59,416 nucleotides of DNA from Bacillota bacterium (GTDB lineage Bacteria > Bacillota > Clostridia > Oscillospirales > Acutalibacteraceae), in contig JAEZFF010000032.1 in the NCBI GenBank assembly GCA_023417635.1, positions 1 to 59,416 of the forward strand, given 5' to 3'. Positions within the stretch are counted from its first letter, which is position 1, and each line of letters begins with the position of its first letter. The position numbers were made by a program, and so were the translations under genes. Of this stretch, positions 33,462-42,488 are shown piece after piece. The notes under the pieces were generated by a model. It saw nothing but the letters and a program-made list of their open reading frames with translations, was not told where the DNA came from and ran no database searches.

Positions 33462-33728
33462 TCAGCCTCCTCGTTTGGAAAGCGGCTCGGTTCCCTGAAA
33501 AGGTACCAAAGCCCGGCGAATCCCGCGGTTTGTCTGCATTAGGTTTTCGGGAAGTACGGAAGCGGTCGCGGCTAAATGCTTCCGGTTCTTTTTCTTCGGA
33601 TGCTCAAGGCTGCGGCGCTTCCCGTCACAGATAACGGCAGAACTTCCCTCCGATTGGAGAACGACGAAAAAGCCTCCGCCGTCGTGCCCTGCGCGTGACC
33701 TGACTACGCTCCCTCTAACGAAATCCAT
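33462..33728 (-). CDS. KOW-domain RNA-binding protein (L14e-like)
   Basis: 88 residues with an N-terminal KOW-like motif (MDFVRGSVVRSRAGHDGGGFFVV) and a basic middle (EHPKKKNRKH). Such proteins sit between map and infA in Clostridia and resemble archaeal/eukaryotic L14e. Direct ribosome binding is likely but unproven. The last ~25 residues are not conserved in my memory of the family. Confidence 0.8.
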   Translation of the reverse strand: MDFVRGSVVRSRAGHDGGGFFVVLQSEGSSAVICDGKRRSLEHPKKKNRKHLAATASVLPENLMQTNRGIRRALVPFQGTEPLSKRGG

Positions 33729-33739
33729 CGTTCACCCCT

Positions 33740-34492
33740 TTAGTCCGGGTCCGTAAGGATAATCGGGCCGTTCGGGGTAATTGCAATGCTCTTCTCAAAG
33801 TGTGCTGAAAGTTTGCCGTCAGCGGTAACTGTCGTCCAGCCATCCGCAAGGGTCTTAACTTCCTTTACACCCTGATTGATCATCGGTTCAATAGCGATGG
33901 TCATGCCAGGCAACAGGCGCACACCCCTACCGGGTGTGCCGTAATTGGGAACACTGGGGTCTTCATGCATCTTCGCGCCTACTCCGTGGCCGACATAATC
34001 GCGTACCACCGAGTAACCGCGAGCTTCGGCATACTGCTGAACCGCGCTGCCAACATCGCCGAGTCTTCCACCCGGAACGGCAGCTTTAATTCCTTCAAAA
34101 AGGCTTTCCTTTGTTGCATCCATCAGCGCTTGTGCTTCAGGGCTTACTTCCCCACAGGGGAAAGTCCAGGCGTTGTCGCCTACATAACCCTCATAAGTAG
34201 CGCCCACATCAATGCTGACAATGTCGCCCTCTTTGATGATATGGTCTTTGCTTGGTATGCCATGGATAATCACATTGTTAACGGAAACACATGCGCTGGC
34301 CGGGAATCCGCCGTAACCGAGGAAGGTAGGCTTTGCGCCCTTCTCCTCAATATAGCGTCGGGCCACGCGGTCAATCTCCCAGGTGGAAACACCTGGGTGT
34401 ACGGCCGCACCGGCAAGTTTTAATGCGTTGGCGGCTATTCTGCCCGCTTCGCGCATGATCTTTAACTCTCTGCTTGTTTTAAGAACTATCAT
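33740..34492 (-). CDS. map: Methionine aminopeptidase, type I
   Basis: 250 residues. It removes the N-terminal Met from new proteins. The metal ligands are in SIDVGATYEGYVGDNAW (two Asp), DYVGHGVG (His), and two C-terminal Glu, in MTIAIEPM and SAHFEKS. No N-terminal zinc or SH3 extension. 5 bp after adk. Confidence 0.96.
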   Translation of the reverse strand: MIVLKTSRELKIMREAGRIAANALKLAGAAVHPGVSTWEIDRVARRYIEEKGAKPTFLGYGGFPASACVSVNNVIIHGIPSKDHIIKEGDIVSIDVGATYEGYVGDNAWTFPCGEVSPEAQALMDATKESLFEGIKAAVPGGRLGDVGSAVQQYAEARGYSVVRDYVGHGVGAKMHEDPSVPNYGTPGRGVRLLPGMTIAIEPMINQGVKEVKTLADGWTTVTADGKLSAHFEKSIAITPNGPIILTDPD

Positions 34493-34497
34493 TTAGA

Positions 34498-35133
34498 TCA
34501 CGCCTCGAGTGCCTTTTTAATGGCAAGATGTGTGGCAACCGCATCGTCGGTGCCGTGTATGACGCGGAGCTTCCCCTGCTTTTTGTAATAACCGGTGAGG
34601 GGCTCCGTCTGTTCATGATACACCTTGAGCCGCGCTTGCACGGTTTCCGGCTGGTCATCCTTGCGCTGAACAAGGGTGCCGCCGCATGCATCGCAGATAC
34701 CTTCTACTTTTGATTTTCTGGAGTTTACATTGTAGGAGGCTCCGCAGCTGCCGCAGACACGGCGGCCGGACAAGCGGCTCATAATCAGCGACTCCGGAAC
34801 TTCAATGTCGATTACGCAGTCGATGTGAACCATTTTGTCCAGCGCCTCGGCCTGAGGGATGGTGCGCGGAAACCCGTCCAGGATATAGCCGTCTTTGCAG
34901 TCGCCTTTTGCAAGGCGCTCGCGGATAATACCAATCACGACTTCATCCGGAACAAGGTCGCCGGCCTCAATGTAGCTTTTCGCTTTAAGGCCCATCTCCG
35001 TGCCGTTTTTCAGCGCTTCACGAATTATATTGCCGGTTGAAATTTGCGGGATGCCGAGATCCTTGGAAAGGATTTCGGCATGAGTGCCTTTCCCAGCGCC
35101 TGGAGCGCCAAGAAAAATTAAATTATGTCCCAT
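34498..35133 (-). CDS. adk: Adenylate kinase, zinc-containing
   Basis: 211 residues, interconverting ATP + AMP and 2 ADP. P-loop GAPGAGKGT (about 9-17), lid with a four-Cys zinc knuckle (VCGSCGASYN and ICDACGG), and the AMP site DGFPRT. The zinc lid is typical of Gram-positive enzymes. 14 bp after secY. Confidence 0.97.
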   Translation of the reverse strand: MGHNLIFLGAPGAGKGTHAEILSKDLGIPQISTGNIIREALKNGTEMGLKAKSYIEAGDLVPDEVVIGIIRERLAKGDCKDGYILDGFPRTIPQAEALDKMVHIDCVIDIEVPESLIMSRLSGRRVCGSCGASYNVNSRKSKVEGICDACGGTLVQRKDDQPETVQARLKVYHEQTEPLTGYYKKQGKLRVIHGTDDAVATHLAIKKALEA

Positions 35134-35147
35134 CTTTACACTCCTTC

Positions 35148-36485
35148 TCAGTCAAGGAAACCCTTGTAGTGCCTCATCATCATCTGGGATTCCATCTGCT
35201 TCACTGTTTCCAACGCAACACCTGCAAGAATCAGCAGCGAAGTGCCGCCAATGGAAAGGTTGCTCATGCCGGTGGAAGCACCGAAGATAATTGGCATAAG
35301 GGCGATAAACCCGAGGAAGAGAGAACCAATGAAAGTCACTTTTGAAAGGACTTTCGTAATAAAGTCGGAAGTCGGTTTGCCTGGGCGGATGCCCGGAATC
35401 GTGCCGTTATTCTGACGAAGATTATTGGCCATCTCAATCGGATTATACTGAATTGTCATATAGAAATAGGCAAATGCAATAATCAAGAAGAAATAAAGGA
35501 TGGAATAGATCCAGCCTGTTGTGGAGAAAGCATCAAAGAAGCCTTTCCAGAAACCTTCCTTCGGGGCATTCTTGCCCATGAAGAACTGAATCGTTGAAGG
35601 AAGAATCAAAATTGAACTTGCGAAGATGATCGGCATAACACCGGAAAGACCGACTTTAATCGGAATATGAGTGCTCTGCCCGCCATACATTTTGCGGCCG
35701 ACAACGCGCTTTGCGTACTGGACCGGAATGCGGCGTTCGGAATCGTACATGAATACGATAACCCACATCATCACAATAAACAGAATCACAAACAGCGGAA
35801 CGAGGAAATAGTACTTGCCGTAGCTGGAAGGATCCTGGTTTGCGGACTGCAAGAAATTGCCCAGTGTGTTAAACACATGCGGCATTCTGGAAACGATGCC
35901 GGCGAACAGCAGAATTGAAATTCCGTTGCCCACACCGTGCTGGTTGACTTGCTCGCCCAGCCACATCATCAGCGCTGCGCCCGCGGTGAACGTCAAAATA
36001 ATGACAAACGCCGTAAATACGCCGTATCCACCATCACGGTACTTTACAATGTAAGCACCGTTGTAAGCGCTGTTGCGCAGGTAGAAATAGTAGAAGATTG
36101 CCTGCACGACTGCAAGGCCTACCGCCACATAGCGGGTAATGGCGCCGAGACGTTTCCGTCCCTCTTCGCCCTCTTTGGCCATTCGTTCCAGTGCAGGGAT
36201 TGCTACAGTGAGAAGTTCAATAACAATGGAGCTGTTAATATATGGCGTTACGCTCATAGCAAACAGCGTCGCCTGCGCAAACGCGCCGCCGGAGAGTGTA
36301 TCCAGGTAGCTCAGAGCAGTCCCGGACTGCGCCACCTGCGCCATAACGCCCTTCAGGGCTGTTGTGTCGAGGAACGGTACCGGAATTGCGGAACCGAAAC
36401 GGAACACAACAATTATAAAAAGCGTAAACAGCATCTTTCTGCGAAGGTCAGGCATAGCCCAGGCGTTCTTGATTGTCTTGAACAA
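35148..36485 (-). CDS. secY: Preprotein translocase subunit SecY
   Basis: 445 residues with ten membrane helices; the Sec channel protein. RFGSAIPVPFLDT, SVTPYINSSIVIELL (plug/helix 2 signature) and IMMWLGEQVNQHGVGNG are standard. It starts 1 bp after the rplO stop, so translation is coupled. Confidence 0.97.
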   Translation of the reverse strand: MFKTIKNAWAMPDLRRKMLFTLFIIVVFRFGSAIPVPFLDTTALKGVMAQVAQSGTALSYLDTLSGGAFAQATLFAMSVTPYINSSIVIELLTVAIPALERMAKEGEEGRKRLGAITRYVAVGLAVVQAIFYYFYLRNSAYNGAYIVKYRDGGYGVFTAFVIILTFTAGAALMMWLGEQVNQHGVGNGISILLFAGIVSRMPHVFNTLGNFLQSANQDPSSYGKYYFLVPLFVILFIVMMWVIVFMYDSERRIPVQYAKRVVGRKMYGGQSTHIPIKVGLSGVMPIIFASSILILPSTIQFFMGKNAPKEGFWKGFFDAFSTTGWIYSILYFFLIIAFAYFYMTIQYNPIEMANNLRQNNGTIPGIRPGKPTSDFITKVLSKVTFIGSLFLGFIALMPIIFGASTGMSNLSIGGTSLLILAGVALETVKQMESQMMMRHYKGFLD

Positions 36486-36486
36486 A

Positions 36487-36927
36487 TCAGATCACCTCTG
36501 CCTTCCCGCCGGCAGCCTCGATCTTTTGCTTGGCGGAAGCAGAGAAAGCATTTGCTTTCACCGTCAGTTTCTTCGTCAGTTTGCCGTTGCCAAGGATTTT
36601 CACCCCATCACCGCAAACCTTAACGATACCTGCGTCAATCAGTGCTTTCACATCAACTGCCGCTCCGTCTTCAAATCTGTCAAGTGTGCCAATGTTCACC
36701 GCCTGAATATCTTTTGCAAACTTATTGACAAATCCGCGCTTCGGGATACGTCTTTGCAGAGGCATCTGGCCGCCTTCAAAACCCGGACGGATAGAACCGC
36801 CGGACCTTGCTTTCTGGCCTTTGTGGCCCTTGCCGGAAGTTTTGCCCCAGCCGGAACCATAGCCTCTGCCAATGCGCTTCGGCCCTTTTCTGGAGCCTGG
36901 TACTGTTGTCAGATCATTTAACTTCAT
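36487..36927 (-). CDS. rplO: 50S ribosomal protein L15
   Basis: 146 residues: MKLNDLTTVPGSRKGPKRIGRGYGSGWGKT, the Gly/Arg-rich extension that threads into 23S rRNA, then a globular C-terminal half. Follows rpmD by 18 bp. Confidence 0.96.
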   Translation of the reverse strand: MKLNDLTTVPGSRKGPKRIGRGYGSGWGKTSGKGHKGQKARSGGSIRPGFEGGQMPLQRRIPKRGFVNKFAKDIQAVNIGTLDRFEDGAAVDVKALIDAGIVKVCGDGVKILGNGKLTKKLTVKANAFSASAKQKIEAAGGKAEVI

Positions 36928-36945
36928 GGATTCACACCTCCTTGC

Positions 36946-37125
36946 TTACGCGTTGCTTACCTCGATGAGGTGGATAATCTTGGCCACCTTGCCTTTGGTC
37001 TGGGCATTGTCGGGCTGAACCGAAGAATTCCCAATTTTGGTAAGACCAAGAGCGCGGGCGGTTGCAATCTGGTCTTTTTTCGCGCCGATCAAGCTTTTGG
37101 CCAGCGTAATTTTAATCTGTGCCAT
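36946..37125 (-). CDS. rpmD: 50S ribosomal protein L30
   Basis: A 59-residue protein read from the minus strand: MAQIKITLAKSLIGAKKDQI, then ALGLTKIGNSS and a C-terminal KIIHLIEV. It fills the conserved slot between rpsE and rplO with good ribosome-site spacing. Confidence 0.95.
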   Translation of the reverse strand: MAQIKITLAKSLIGAKKDQIATARALGLTKIGNSSVQPDNAQTKGKVAKIIHLIEVSNA

Positions 37126-37140
37126 ATTGCTCAGCCCTCC

Positions 37141-37641
37141 TTATGCAAAAATTTCTTTAACCGATTTACCGCGTGTGTCAGCGACCTGCTGTGCACTGCG
37201 CAGTTTCTTCAAGCCATCCAGTGTAGCACGTACAACATTGCACGGGTTGTTGGAGCGAAGAGCCTTTGTACGGATGTCACGGATTCCCGTAGCTTCCACC
37301 ACTGCACGAACCGGGCCGCCGGCGATAACGCCGGTACCAGGGGCAGCGGGCTTCAAAAGAACTCTGCCTGCGCCATACTCGCCGATAATCTCGTGTGGGA
37401 TTGTTGTGCCGCGCAGCGAAACCTTAATCAGGTTCTTCTTCGCATCTTCAATACCTTTGCGGATAGCGTCCGGAACTTCGCCGGCCTTGCCGATACCAAA
37501 GCCTACTGTGCCCTTGCCGTCACCAACGACGACCAGTGCAGCAAACTTGAAAATACGGCCGCCTTTTACGGTTTTGGAAACACGGTTGATAGCAACAACA
37601 TGTTCCTTGTATTCCGAGTCTCTTGCGTCATATCTAGCCAA
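37141..37641 (-). CDS. rpsE: 30S ribosomal protein S5
   Basis: 166 residues with a dsRNA-binding-like N-terminal domain (ESEYKEHVVAINRVSKTVKGG.. region) and a C-terminal S5 domain (AAPGTGVIAGGPVRAVVEA). Affects decoding fidelity and spectinomycin sensitivity. 17 bp after rplR. Confidence 0.97.
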   Translation of the reverse strand: MARYDARDSEYKEHVVAINRVSKTVKGGRIFKFAALVVVGDGKGTVGFGIGKAGEVPDAIRKGIEDAKKNLIKVSLRGTTIPHEIIGEYGAGRVLLKPAAPGTGVIAGGPVRAVVEATGIRDIRTKALRSNNPCNVVRATLDGLKKLRSAQQVADTRGKSVKEIFA

Positions 37642-37658
37642 AGTCTTTCCTCCTCCTT

Positions 37659-38018
37659 TTAGAACTTGAGGCCGCCCTCGCGGGCGCCTTCGGCCAGCTC
37701 TTTGACGCGGCCGTGGTACAGGTATCCGCCGCGGTCAAATACGACCTTTTCGATTCCCTTTTCAGCGGCACGTTTGGCAATCAGTTCGCCAACCTTATGA
37801 GCCGCTTCTGTGTTTCCGCCGTTGCCGGTAAACTCTTTGTCCAGCGTAGAAGCCGAAGCAAGCGTTACACCCTTGACATCGTCAATAACCTGGGCGTAAA
37901 TGTTCTTGGCAGAGCGAAAAACATTCAGGCGCGGGCATTCGCCCGTACCGGAAATTTTGCCGCGCACTCTTGTGTGGCGGTGCAGTCTGGCTTTATTTAA
38001 ATCAGCCATTTTCACCAT
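37659..38018 (-). CDS. rplR: 50S ribosomal protein L18
   Basis: 119 residues that bind 5S rRNA. RHTRVRGKISGTGECPRLNVFRS and VVFDRGGYLYHGRVKELAEG are diagnostic. ATG 38018 follows AAGGAGTGA. Confidence 0.96.
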   Translation of the reverse strand: MVKMADLNKARLHRHTRVRGKISGTGECPRLNVFRSAKNIYAQVIDDVKGVTLASASTLDKEFTGNGGNTEAAHKVGELIAKRAAEKGIEKVVFDRGGYLYHGRVKELAEGAREGGLKF

Positions 38019-38032
38019 ATGCGATTCACTCC

Positions 38033-38581
38033 TTACTTCTTAGCGCCTTTGCCGGCTTTACCTTCCTTGCGGCGAATGTGCTCATCCACATACTTAATGC
38101 CCTTGCCCTTGTACGGCTCCGGCGGGCGTTTCTCGCGGACTTCCGCGGCAAACTGTCCTACCTGCTGCTTGTCTGGGCCTTTAATGACGATTTTGTTCGC
38201 CGTTTGGCACTCAATGGTAATGCCCGGAATTTCCGGAACTATCACCTGATGGGAATAGCCAAGATTCATCACAAGGTTCTTGCCCTGTTTCTGAGCACGG
38301 TAACCGACACCGTTAATTTCAAGCTCCTTCTGGAAGCCTTCCGTAACGCCCTGCACCATATTGCTGATGATAGAGCGTGTCATGCCGTGCAGAGATTTGT
38401 TTTCTTTTTCGTCATTGGGGCGGGTTACATGGATTTCGCTGCCCTCAACCGCTACCGTCATGTTCGGGTGAACTTTCGTGGTAAGGTTGCCTTTCGGCCC
38501 TTTAACGTTAACAACGCTGCCGTCAACCGAAACGGTGACGCCGGCGGGAATATTTATGGGTTTTCTTCCAATTCGCGACAT
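38033..38581 (-). CDS. rplF: 50S ribosomal protein L6
   Basis: 182 residues with two L6 repeats; MSRIGRKPINIPAGV and the C-terminal PPEPYKGKGIKYVDEHIRRKEGK are typical. Located near the factor-binding site. Confidence 0.97.
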   Translation of the reverse strand: MSRIGRKPINIPAGVTVSVDGSVVNVKGPKGNLTTKVHPNMTVAVEGSEIHVTRPNDEKENKSLHGMTRSIISNMVQGVTEGFQKELEINGVGYRAQKQGKNLVMNLGYSHQVIVPEIPGITIECQTANKIVIKGPDKQQVGQFAAEVREKRPPEPYKGKGIKYVDEHIRRKEGKAGKGAKK

Positions 38582-38597
38582 TGCTGCACCCCCTTTT

Positions 38598-38996
38598 TTA
38601 CCAAACGAACGCGAGAACTTCGCCGCCTACGTTCTGTTTACGGGCCTCACGGTCCGTCATAATTCCATTGGATGTGGAAACGATTGCAATGCCGAGGCCT
38701 TTCATGACCTTCGGCAGCTCTTCCGCATTGCGGTAAATGCGAAGGCCAGGCTTGGAGACCCGCTGCAGACCGTTGATTGCAGCGGTTTTGCCTTCGCCAT
38801 ATTTCAAAGTCACTTTAATCATGCCCTGCTTGCCGTCATCGGCGACCGTAAAGCTTTTGATATAGCCTTCATCCGCAAGAATCTGCACAATGGCTTTCTT
38901 CATGTTGGAAGAAGGAATCTCAACCGTGTCGTGCTTTGCGGAACTCGCATTGCGGATACGGGTAAGCAGATCAGCGATTGTATCTGTGATTTGCAT
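38598..38996 (-). CDS. rpsH: 30S ribosomal protein S8
   Basis: 132 residues: MQITDTIADLLTRIRNASSAKHD, and the C-terminal STSNGIMTDREARKQNVGGEVL. It binds 16S helix 21 and, in E. coli, represses the spc operon. Confidence 0.97.
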   Translation of the reverse strand: MQITDTIADLLTRIRNASSAKHDTVEIPSSNMKKAIVQILADEGYIKSFTVADDGKQGMIKVTLKYGEGKTAAINGLQRVSKPGLRIYRNAEELPKVMKGLGIAIVSTSNGIMTDREARKQNVGGEVLAFVW

Positions 38997-39020
38997 GCCG
39001 TTACCTCCTTTGCTAAGCCT

Positions 39021-39206
39021 TTACCAGCTTGCCTTTCTTACACCCGGGATCTCGCCTTTATAGGCAAGTTCTCTGAAACAAATACGGCACACGCCGAACT
39101 TGCGAAGGTAGGCGTGCGGCCTGCCGCAGATTTTACATCTGTTGTAAGCGCGCGTCGAATATTTTGCTGGACGGCTTTGTTTTACTTTCATTGAAGTCTT
39201 GGCCAC
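39021..39206 (-). CDS. rpsN: 30S ribosomal protein S14, type Z
   Basis: A 61-residue zinc-binding form: CKICGRPHAYLRKFGVCRIC provides the four Cys ligands. The short zinc type is usual in Firmicutes. 12 bp after rplE. Confidence 0.97.
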   Translation of the reverse strand: MAKTSMKVKQSRPAKYSTRAYNRCKICGRPHAYLRKFGVCRICFRELAYKGEIPGVRKASW

Positions 39207-39218
39207 AGGTAACCCTCC

Positions 39219-39761
39219 TTATTTCGCGAACGGGGCACCCATCAGCTTCAGCAGCTCACGGGATTCCTCGTCGGTCTTTGCGGTAGTCACAAAGCAGATA
39301 TCCATGCCGCGGACCTTGTCGACCTTGTCGTACTCAATCTCCGGGAAAATAAGCTGCTCTTTGATACCCATGTTATAATTGCCGCGTCCATCAAATGAGT
39401 TCGGGTTAATGCCGCGGAAATCGCGGACACGCGGAAGCGCCACATTAAAGAGGCGGTCCATAAACTCATACATACGGTCGCCGCGGAGTGTAACCTTCGC
39501 GCCAATCTTCATGCCTGCGCGGACTTTAAAGTTTGCGACGGATTTCTTCGCTGTGCAGATCATCGGCTTCTGGCCGGTGATGATGGAAAGATCGCTGATA
39601 ACCGAGTCAATCACCTTGGAATTTTCCTTGGCTTCGCCTGCACCGACGTTGACTACGATCTTATCCAGCTTCGGGATCTGCATGACGCTCTTATAGGTAA
39701 ACTTTTTCATCAGAGCCGGTGCGGCTTCTTTCTGATAGTACTCTTTCAGTCTTGCTGCCAT
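39219..39761 (-). CDS. rplE: 50S ribosomal protein L5
   Basis: 180 residues starting MAARLKEYYQKEAAPALMKK; the longer frame to 39800 lacks a ribosome site, while AAGGAGGAT lies just before 39761. It binds 5S rRNA and contacts P-site tRNA. Confidence 0.97.
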   Translation of the reverse strand: MAARLKEYYQKEAAPALMKKFTYKSVMQIPKLDKIVVNVGAGEAKENSKVIDSVISDLSIITGQKPMICTAKKSVANFKVRAGMKIGAKVTLRGDRMYEFMDRLFNVALPRVRDFRGINPNSFDGRGNYNMGIKEQLIFPEIEYDKVDKVRGMDICFVTTAKTDEESRELLKLMGAPFAK

Positions 39762-39772
39762 GTTTATCCTCC

Positions 39773-40093
39773 TTACAGCGCTTCGCCGCATTTTTTGCAA
39801 ATGCGTTCTTTCGTGCCGTCCTCATAAATCTTGTGGCCGACACGGGTAGGTTTACCGCAGCGGGGACAAACGATCTGTACCTTGCTGGCGTACATAGCGC
39901 CTTCGGCTTTGACAATTCCGCCCTCTTCGCCCATCTTGCGGGGTTTTACATGCTTAGAAACCATGTTAATTCCCTCAACGATGACCTTACCCTCTTTGGG
40001 GCTTACCTGAAGGACCTTGCCCTTCTTGCCGCGGTCCTTTCCGTTCAGAACAACGACGGTGTCGCCTGTTTTTACATGAATTTTATTCTTCAT
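39773..40093 (-). CDS. rplX: 50S ribosomal protein L24
   Basis: 106 residues with a KOW motif (KTGDTVVVLNGKDRGKKGKV). Four Cys in VCPRCGK and ICKKCGE suggest a zinc-binding C-terminal arm. The start ATG 40093 follows GGGAGGTG. Assembly initiator of the 50S subunit. Confidence 0.96.
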   Translation of the reverse strand: MKNKIHVKTGDTVVVLNGKDRGKKGKVLQVSPKEGKVIVEGINMVSKHVKPRKMGEEGGIVKAEGAMYASKVQIVCPRCGKPTRVGHKIYEDGTKERICKKCGEAL

Positions 40094-40109
40094 TACAGTG
40101 CACCTCCCA

Positions 40110-40478
40110 TCACAGAACTTCCGGGGCAAGGCTCAGAATCTTGACATAATCCTTGTCGCGCAGTTCACGAGCCACTGGCCCAAAAATACGCGTTCCCTGC
40201 GGGTTTTTATCATCCTTAATAAGTACGGCCGCATTCTCGTCGAAGCGAATATACGTTCCGTCCTCACGCCGAACGCCCGAAGCGGAGCGTACGACTACAG
40301 CCTTTACAACGTCGCCCTTTTTCACGGTGCCGCCGGGGGCCGCTTTTTTAACCGAGGCGACGATAACGTCGCCGATATTTGCATACCTTCTGCCCGAGCC
40401 GCCCAAAACGCGAATGCACATAATCTGCTTCGCGCCGGTGTTGTCGGCAACATTAAGGCAAGTCTGCTGTTGTATCAC
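40110..40478 (-). CDS. rplN: 50S ribosomal protein L14
   Basis: 122 residues: MIQQQTCLNVADNTGAKQIMCIRVLGGSGRRYA. Inter-subunit bridge protein and contact for silencing factor RsfS. Start 30 bp after rpsQ. Confidence 0.97.
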   Translation of the reverse strand: MIQQQTCLNVADNTGAKQIMCIRVLGGSGRRYANIGDVIVASVKKAAPGGTVKKGDVVKAVVVRSASGVRREDGTYIRFDENAAVLIKDDKNPQGTRIFGPVARELRDKDYVKILSLAPEVL

Positions 40479-40508
40479 GGTGCGTTCCTCCTTTGCACGG
40501 AGCCAAGA

Positions 40509-40766
40509 CTACTTGGCCTTCTCTAATATTTTGACAAGACGCCATCTTTTATCCTTGCTCAGGGGACGGGTCTCCATCACACGCACGCGATCGCCGATTG
40601 AACACTCGTTGTTCTCGTCATGCGCTTTCAGCTTAACGGTACGCTTAATAATCTTCTTGTAAATCGGGTGCTTAACACTGTCTTCCACGGCGACTACAAT
40701 GGTTTTATCCATCTTATCACTTACGACTTTGCCGACTTCGGTTTTCCTAATATTTCTGTCGCTCAC
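40509..40766 (-). CDS. rpsQ: 30S ribosomal protein S17
   Basis: 85 residues, OB fold with VVSDKMDKTIVVAVE and SIGDRVRVMETRPLSKDKRW. Primary 16S binder. Confidence 0.97.
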   Translation of the reverse strand: MSDRNIRKTEVGKVVSDKMDKTIVVAVEDSVKHPIYKKIIKRTVKLKAHDENNECSIGDRVRVMETRPLSKDKRWRLVKILEKAK

Positions 40767-40784
40767 GGTGCTTCCTCCCTTCCC

Positions 40785-40991
40785 TTACGCTTCAGCGCTG
40801 TCTTTCAGCTCGTTTTCACGTAAAATGGTCTTAATGCGGGCAATGTCTCTCTTGACGGCCTGAATCCGCATTGGATTGTCGAGCTGATTAATGGTAAGCT
40901 GGAAGCGGAGGTTGAAAAGCTCAGCCTTTAAATCCTTAAGTTTGCTTTCCAGTTCTTCCGTGCTCATATCTCTAACTTCTGAGGCCTTCAT
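40785..40991 (-). CDS. rpmC: 50S ribosomal protein L29
   Basis: 68 residues, a helical hairpin: MKASEVRDMSTEELESKLKD and FNLRFQLTINQLDNPMRI. It sits at the exit tunnel near the trigger factor/SRP site. Overlaps the rplP stop by 4 bp (ATGA). Confidence 0.96.
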   Translation of the reverse strand: MKASEVRDMSTEELESKLKDLKAELFNLRFQLTINQLDNPMRIQAVKRDIARIKTILRENELKDSAEA

Positions 40992-41416
40992 GACTGCTCA
41001 CCATCCGTTTCTTCCTTGGTCACGATCTTGCATTTAATCGGCAGTTTGTTGGAAGCAAGGCGGAGAGCTTCTCTCGCTGTTTCTTCCGGGATTCCGCCCA
41101 TCTCGAACATAACGCGGCCTGGTTTTACGACGGCTACCCAGTACTCGGGCGCGCCTTTACCGGAACCCATGCGGACTTCGGCAGGTTTCTTCGTAACCGG
41201 CTTATCCGGGAAAATCTTAATCCAGACCTGGCCAAATCTCTTTGTGTAACGTGTCATCGCCACACGGGCGGCCTCAATCTGGTTGGCGGTAATCCATGCC
41301 GGTTCCAGCGCCTGAAGGCCGTATTCGCCGTAATCTACTTTATTGCCGCGCATACATTTGCCAGTCATGCGTCCGCGCTGCACTTTGCGGTATTTCACGC
41401 GTTTAGGCATCAGCAT
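40988..41416 (-). CDS. rplP: 50S ribosomal protein L16
   Basis: 142 residues: MLMPKRVKYRKVQRGRMTGK, and MGSGKGAPEYWVAVVKPGRVMFE. It positions A-site tRNA. One-base TAATG overlap with rpsC and a four-base overlap with rpmC. Confidence 0.97.
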   Translation of the reverse strand: MLMPKRVKYRKVQRGRMTGKCMRGNKVDYGEYGLQALEPAWITANQIEAARVAMTRYTKRFGQVWIKIFPDKPVTKKPAEVRMGSGKGAPEYWVAVVKPGRVMFEMGGIPEETAREALRLASNKLPIKCKIVTKEETDGEQS

Positions 41417-42108
41417 TATTTGCCGCCTCCTTCTCTACGAGTTCTGAATTGCTGCGGAGCCTGCTGCTGCTTATGGCTGTCATGCAGAACTTCGCCCTTA
41501 TAAATCCATACCTTTACGCCGATGCGGCCATATGTGGTCGCAGCTTCAGCAAAGCCATAGTCGATGTCGGCACGAATTGTCTGAAGCGGAATCGTACCAT
41601 CGTGGTAAGATTCACGTCTTGCGATTTCAGCACCGCCCAAACGGCCAGAGCACTGGGTTTTTATTCCCTTGACGCCCATCTTCATAGCGCGGCCGATGCA
41701 CTGCTTCATAGCGCGGCGAAAAGAAATTCTCTTTTCGAGCTGTTCTGCAATGTTCTGGGCAACGAGCTGAGCGTTCGTGTCCGGTGCCTTGACCTCAACA
41801 ATATTGATCGTCACAGGCTTGTTCAGGAACTTCTGGCACTGCAGGCGAAGCTTTTCAATCTCCGACCCGCCTCTGCCAATTACGATACCAGGCTTTGCGC
41901 AATGAATATGAAGGCGCACTTTCGAGGCATCGCGTTCAATTTCAATTTTCGGAACACCGGCCGGTGCGAGCTGCTTCAGAAGCATTTTGCGCAGCTTGTA
42001 ATCTTCAACGAGTGTGTCGCCGAAGTCTGCGTCTTTCGCGAACCAGCGAGAGTCCCAATCTTTAATAACGCCCACACGGAAGCCGTGCGGATTGACTTTC
42101 TGGCCCAT
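41416..42108 (-). CDS. rpsC: 30S ribosomal protein S3
   Basis: 230 residues with an N-terminal KH type II domain (GIVIGRGGSEIEKLR) and a C-terminal S3 domain; lines the mRNA entry channel. The tail is basic and Gln-rich (SHKQQQAPQQF). Confidence 0.97.
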   Translation of the reverse strand: MGQKVNPHGFRVGVIKDWDSRWFAKDADFGDTLVEDYKLRKMLLKQLAPAGVPKIEIERDASKVRLHIHCAKPGIVIGRGGSEIEKLRLQCQKFLNKPVTINIVEVKAPDTNAQLVAQNIAEQLEKRISFRRAMKQCIGRAMKMGVKGIKTQCSGRLGGAEIARRESYHDGTIPLQTIRADIDYGFAEAATTYGRIGVKVWIYKGEVLHDSHKQQQAPQQFRTRREGGGK

Positions 42109-42126
42109 AATTTACCTCCTCTTCAC

Positions 42127-42474
42127 TTATTCCTTCTCTTTGAGCACCATGGTGACGTGCGACGTTCTTTTCAGAATACGGAACGCGCGGCCCTGGGCTC
42201 TGGGACGAATGCGCTTGAGGATCGGTCCCGGGCTTACGAAGCACTGTGCAACGTAGAGCTTCGAAGGATCCATGCTCTTGTTGTTTTCAGCATTCGCAAC
42301 GGCCGACTTCAGCAGTTTTGAAACCGGTTCGCTTGCGGCCTTTGGGGTATTCTTCAAAATAGCCATGGCCACGTTTGCCGGCTTGTTGCGGATAAGGTTC
42401 AGCACAATTTCGACTTTACGGGGGGAAATACGGGCGTACCTCAGGTAAGCCCTGGACTCCATGCTTTCTTCCAT
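42127..42474 (-). CDS. rplV: 50S ribosomal protein L22
   Basis: 115 residues; the beta-hairpin that reaches the exit tunnel ends in RIRPRAQGRAFRILKRTSH. ATG 42474 is preferred because AAAGGAGTGA is correctly spaced; the upstream GTG 42483 lies inside it. Confidence 0.95.
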   Translation of the reverse strand: MEESMESRAYLRYARISPRKVEIVLNLIRNKPANVAMAILKNTPKAASEPVSKLLKSAVANAENNKSMDPSKLYVAQCFVSPGPILKRIRPRAQGRAFRILKRTSHVTMVLKEKE

Positions 42475-42488
42475 GCTATTCACTCCTT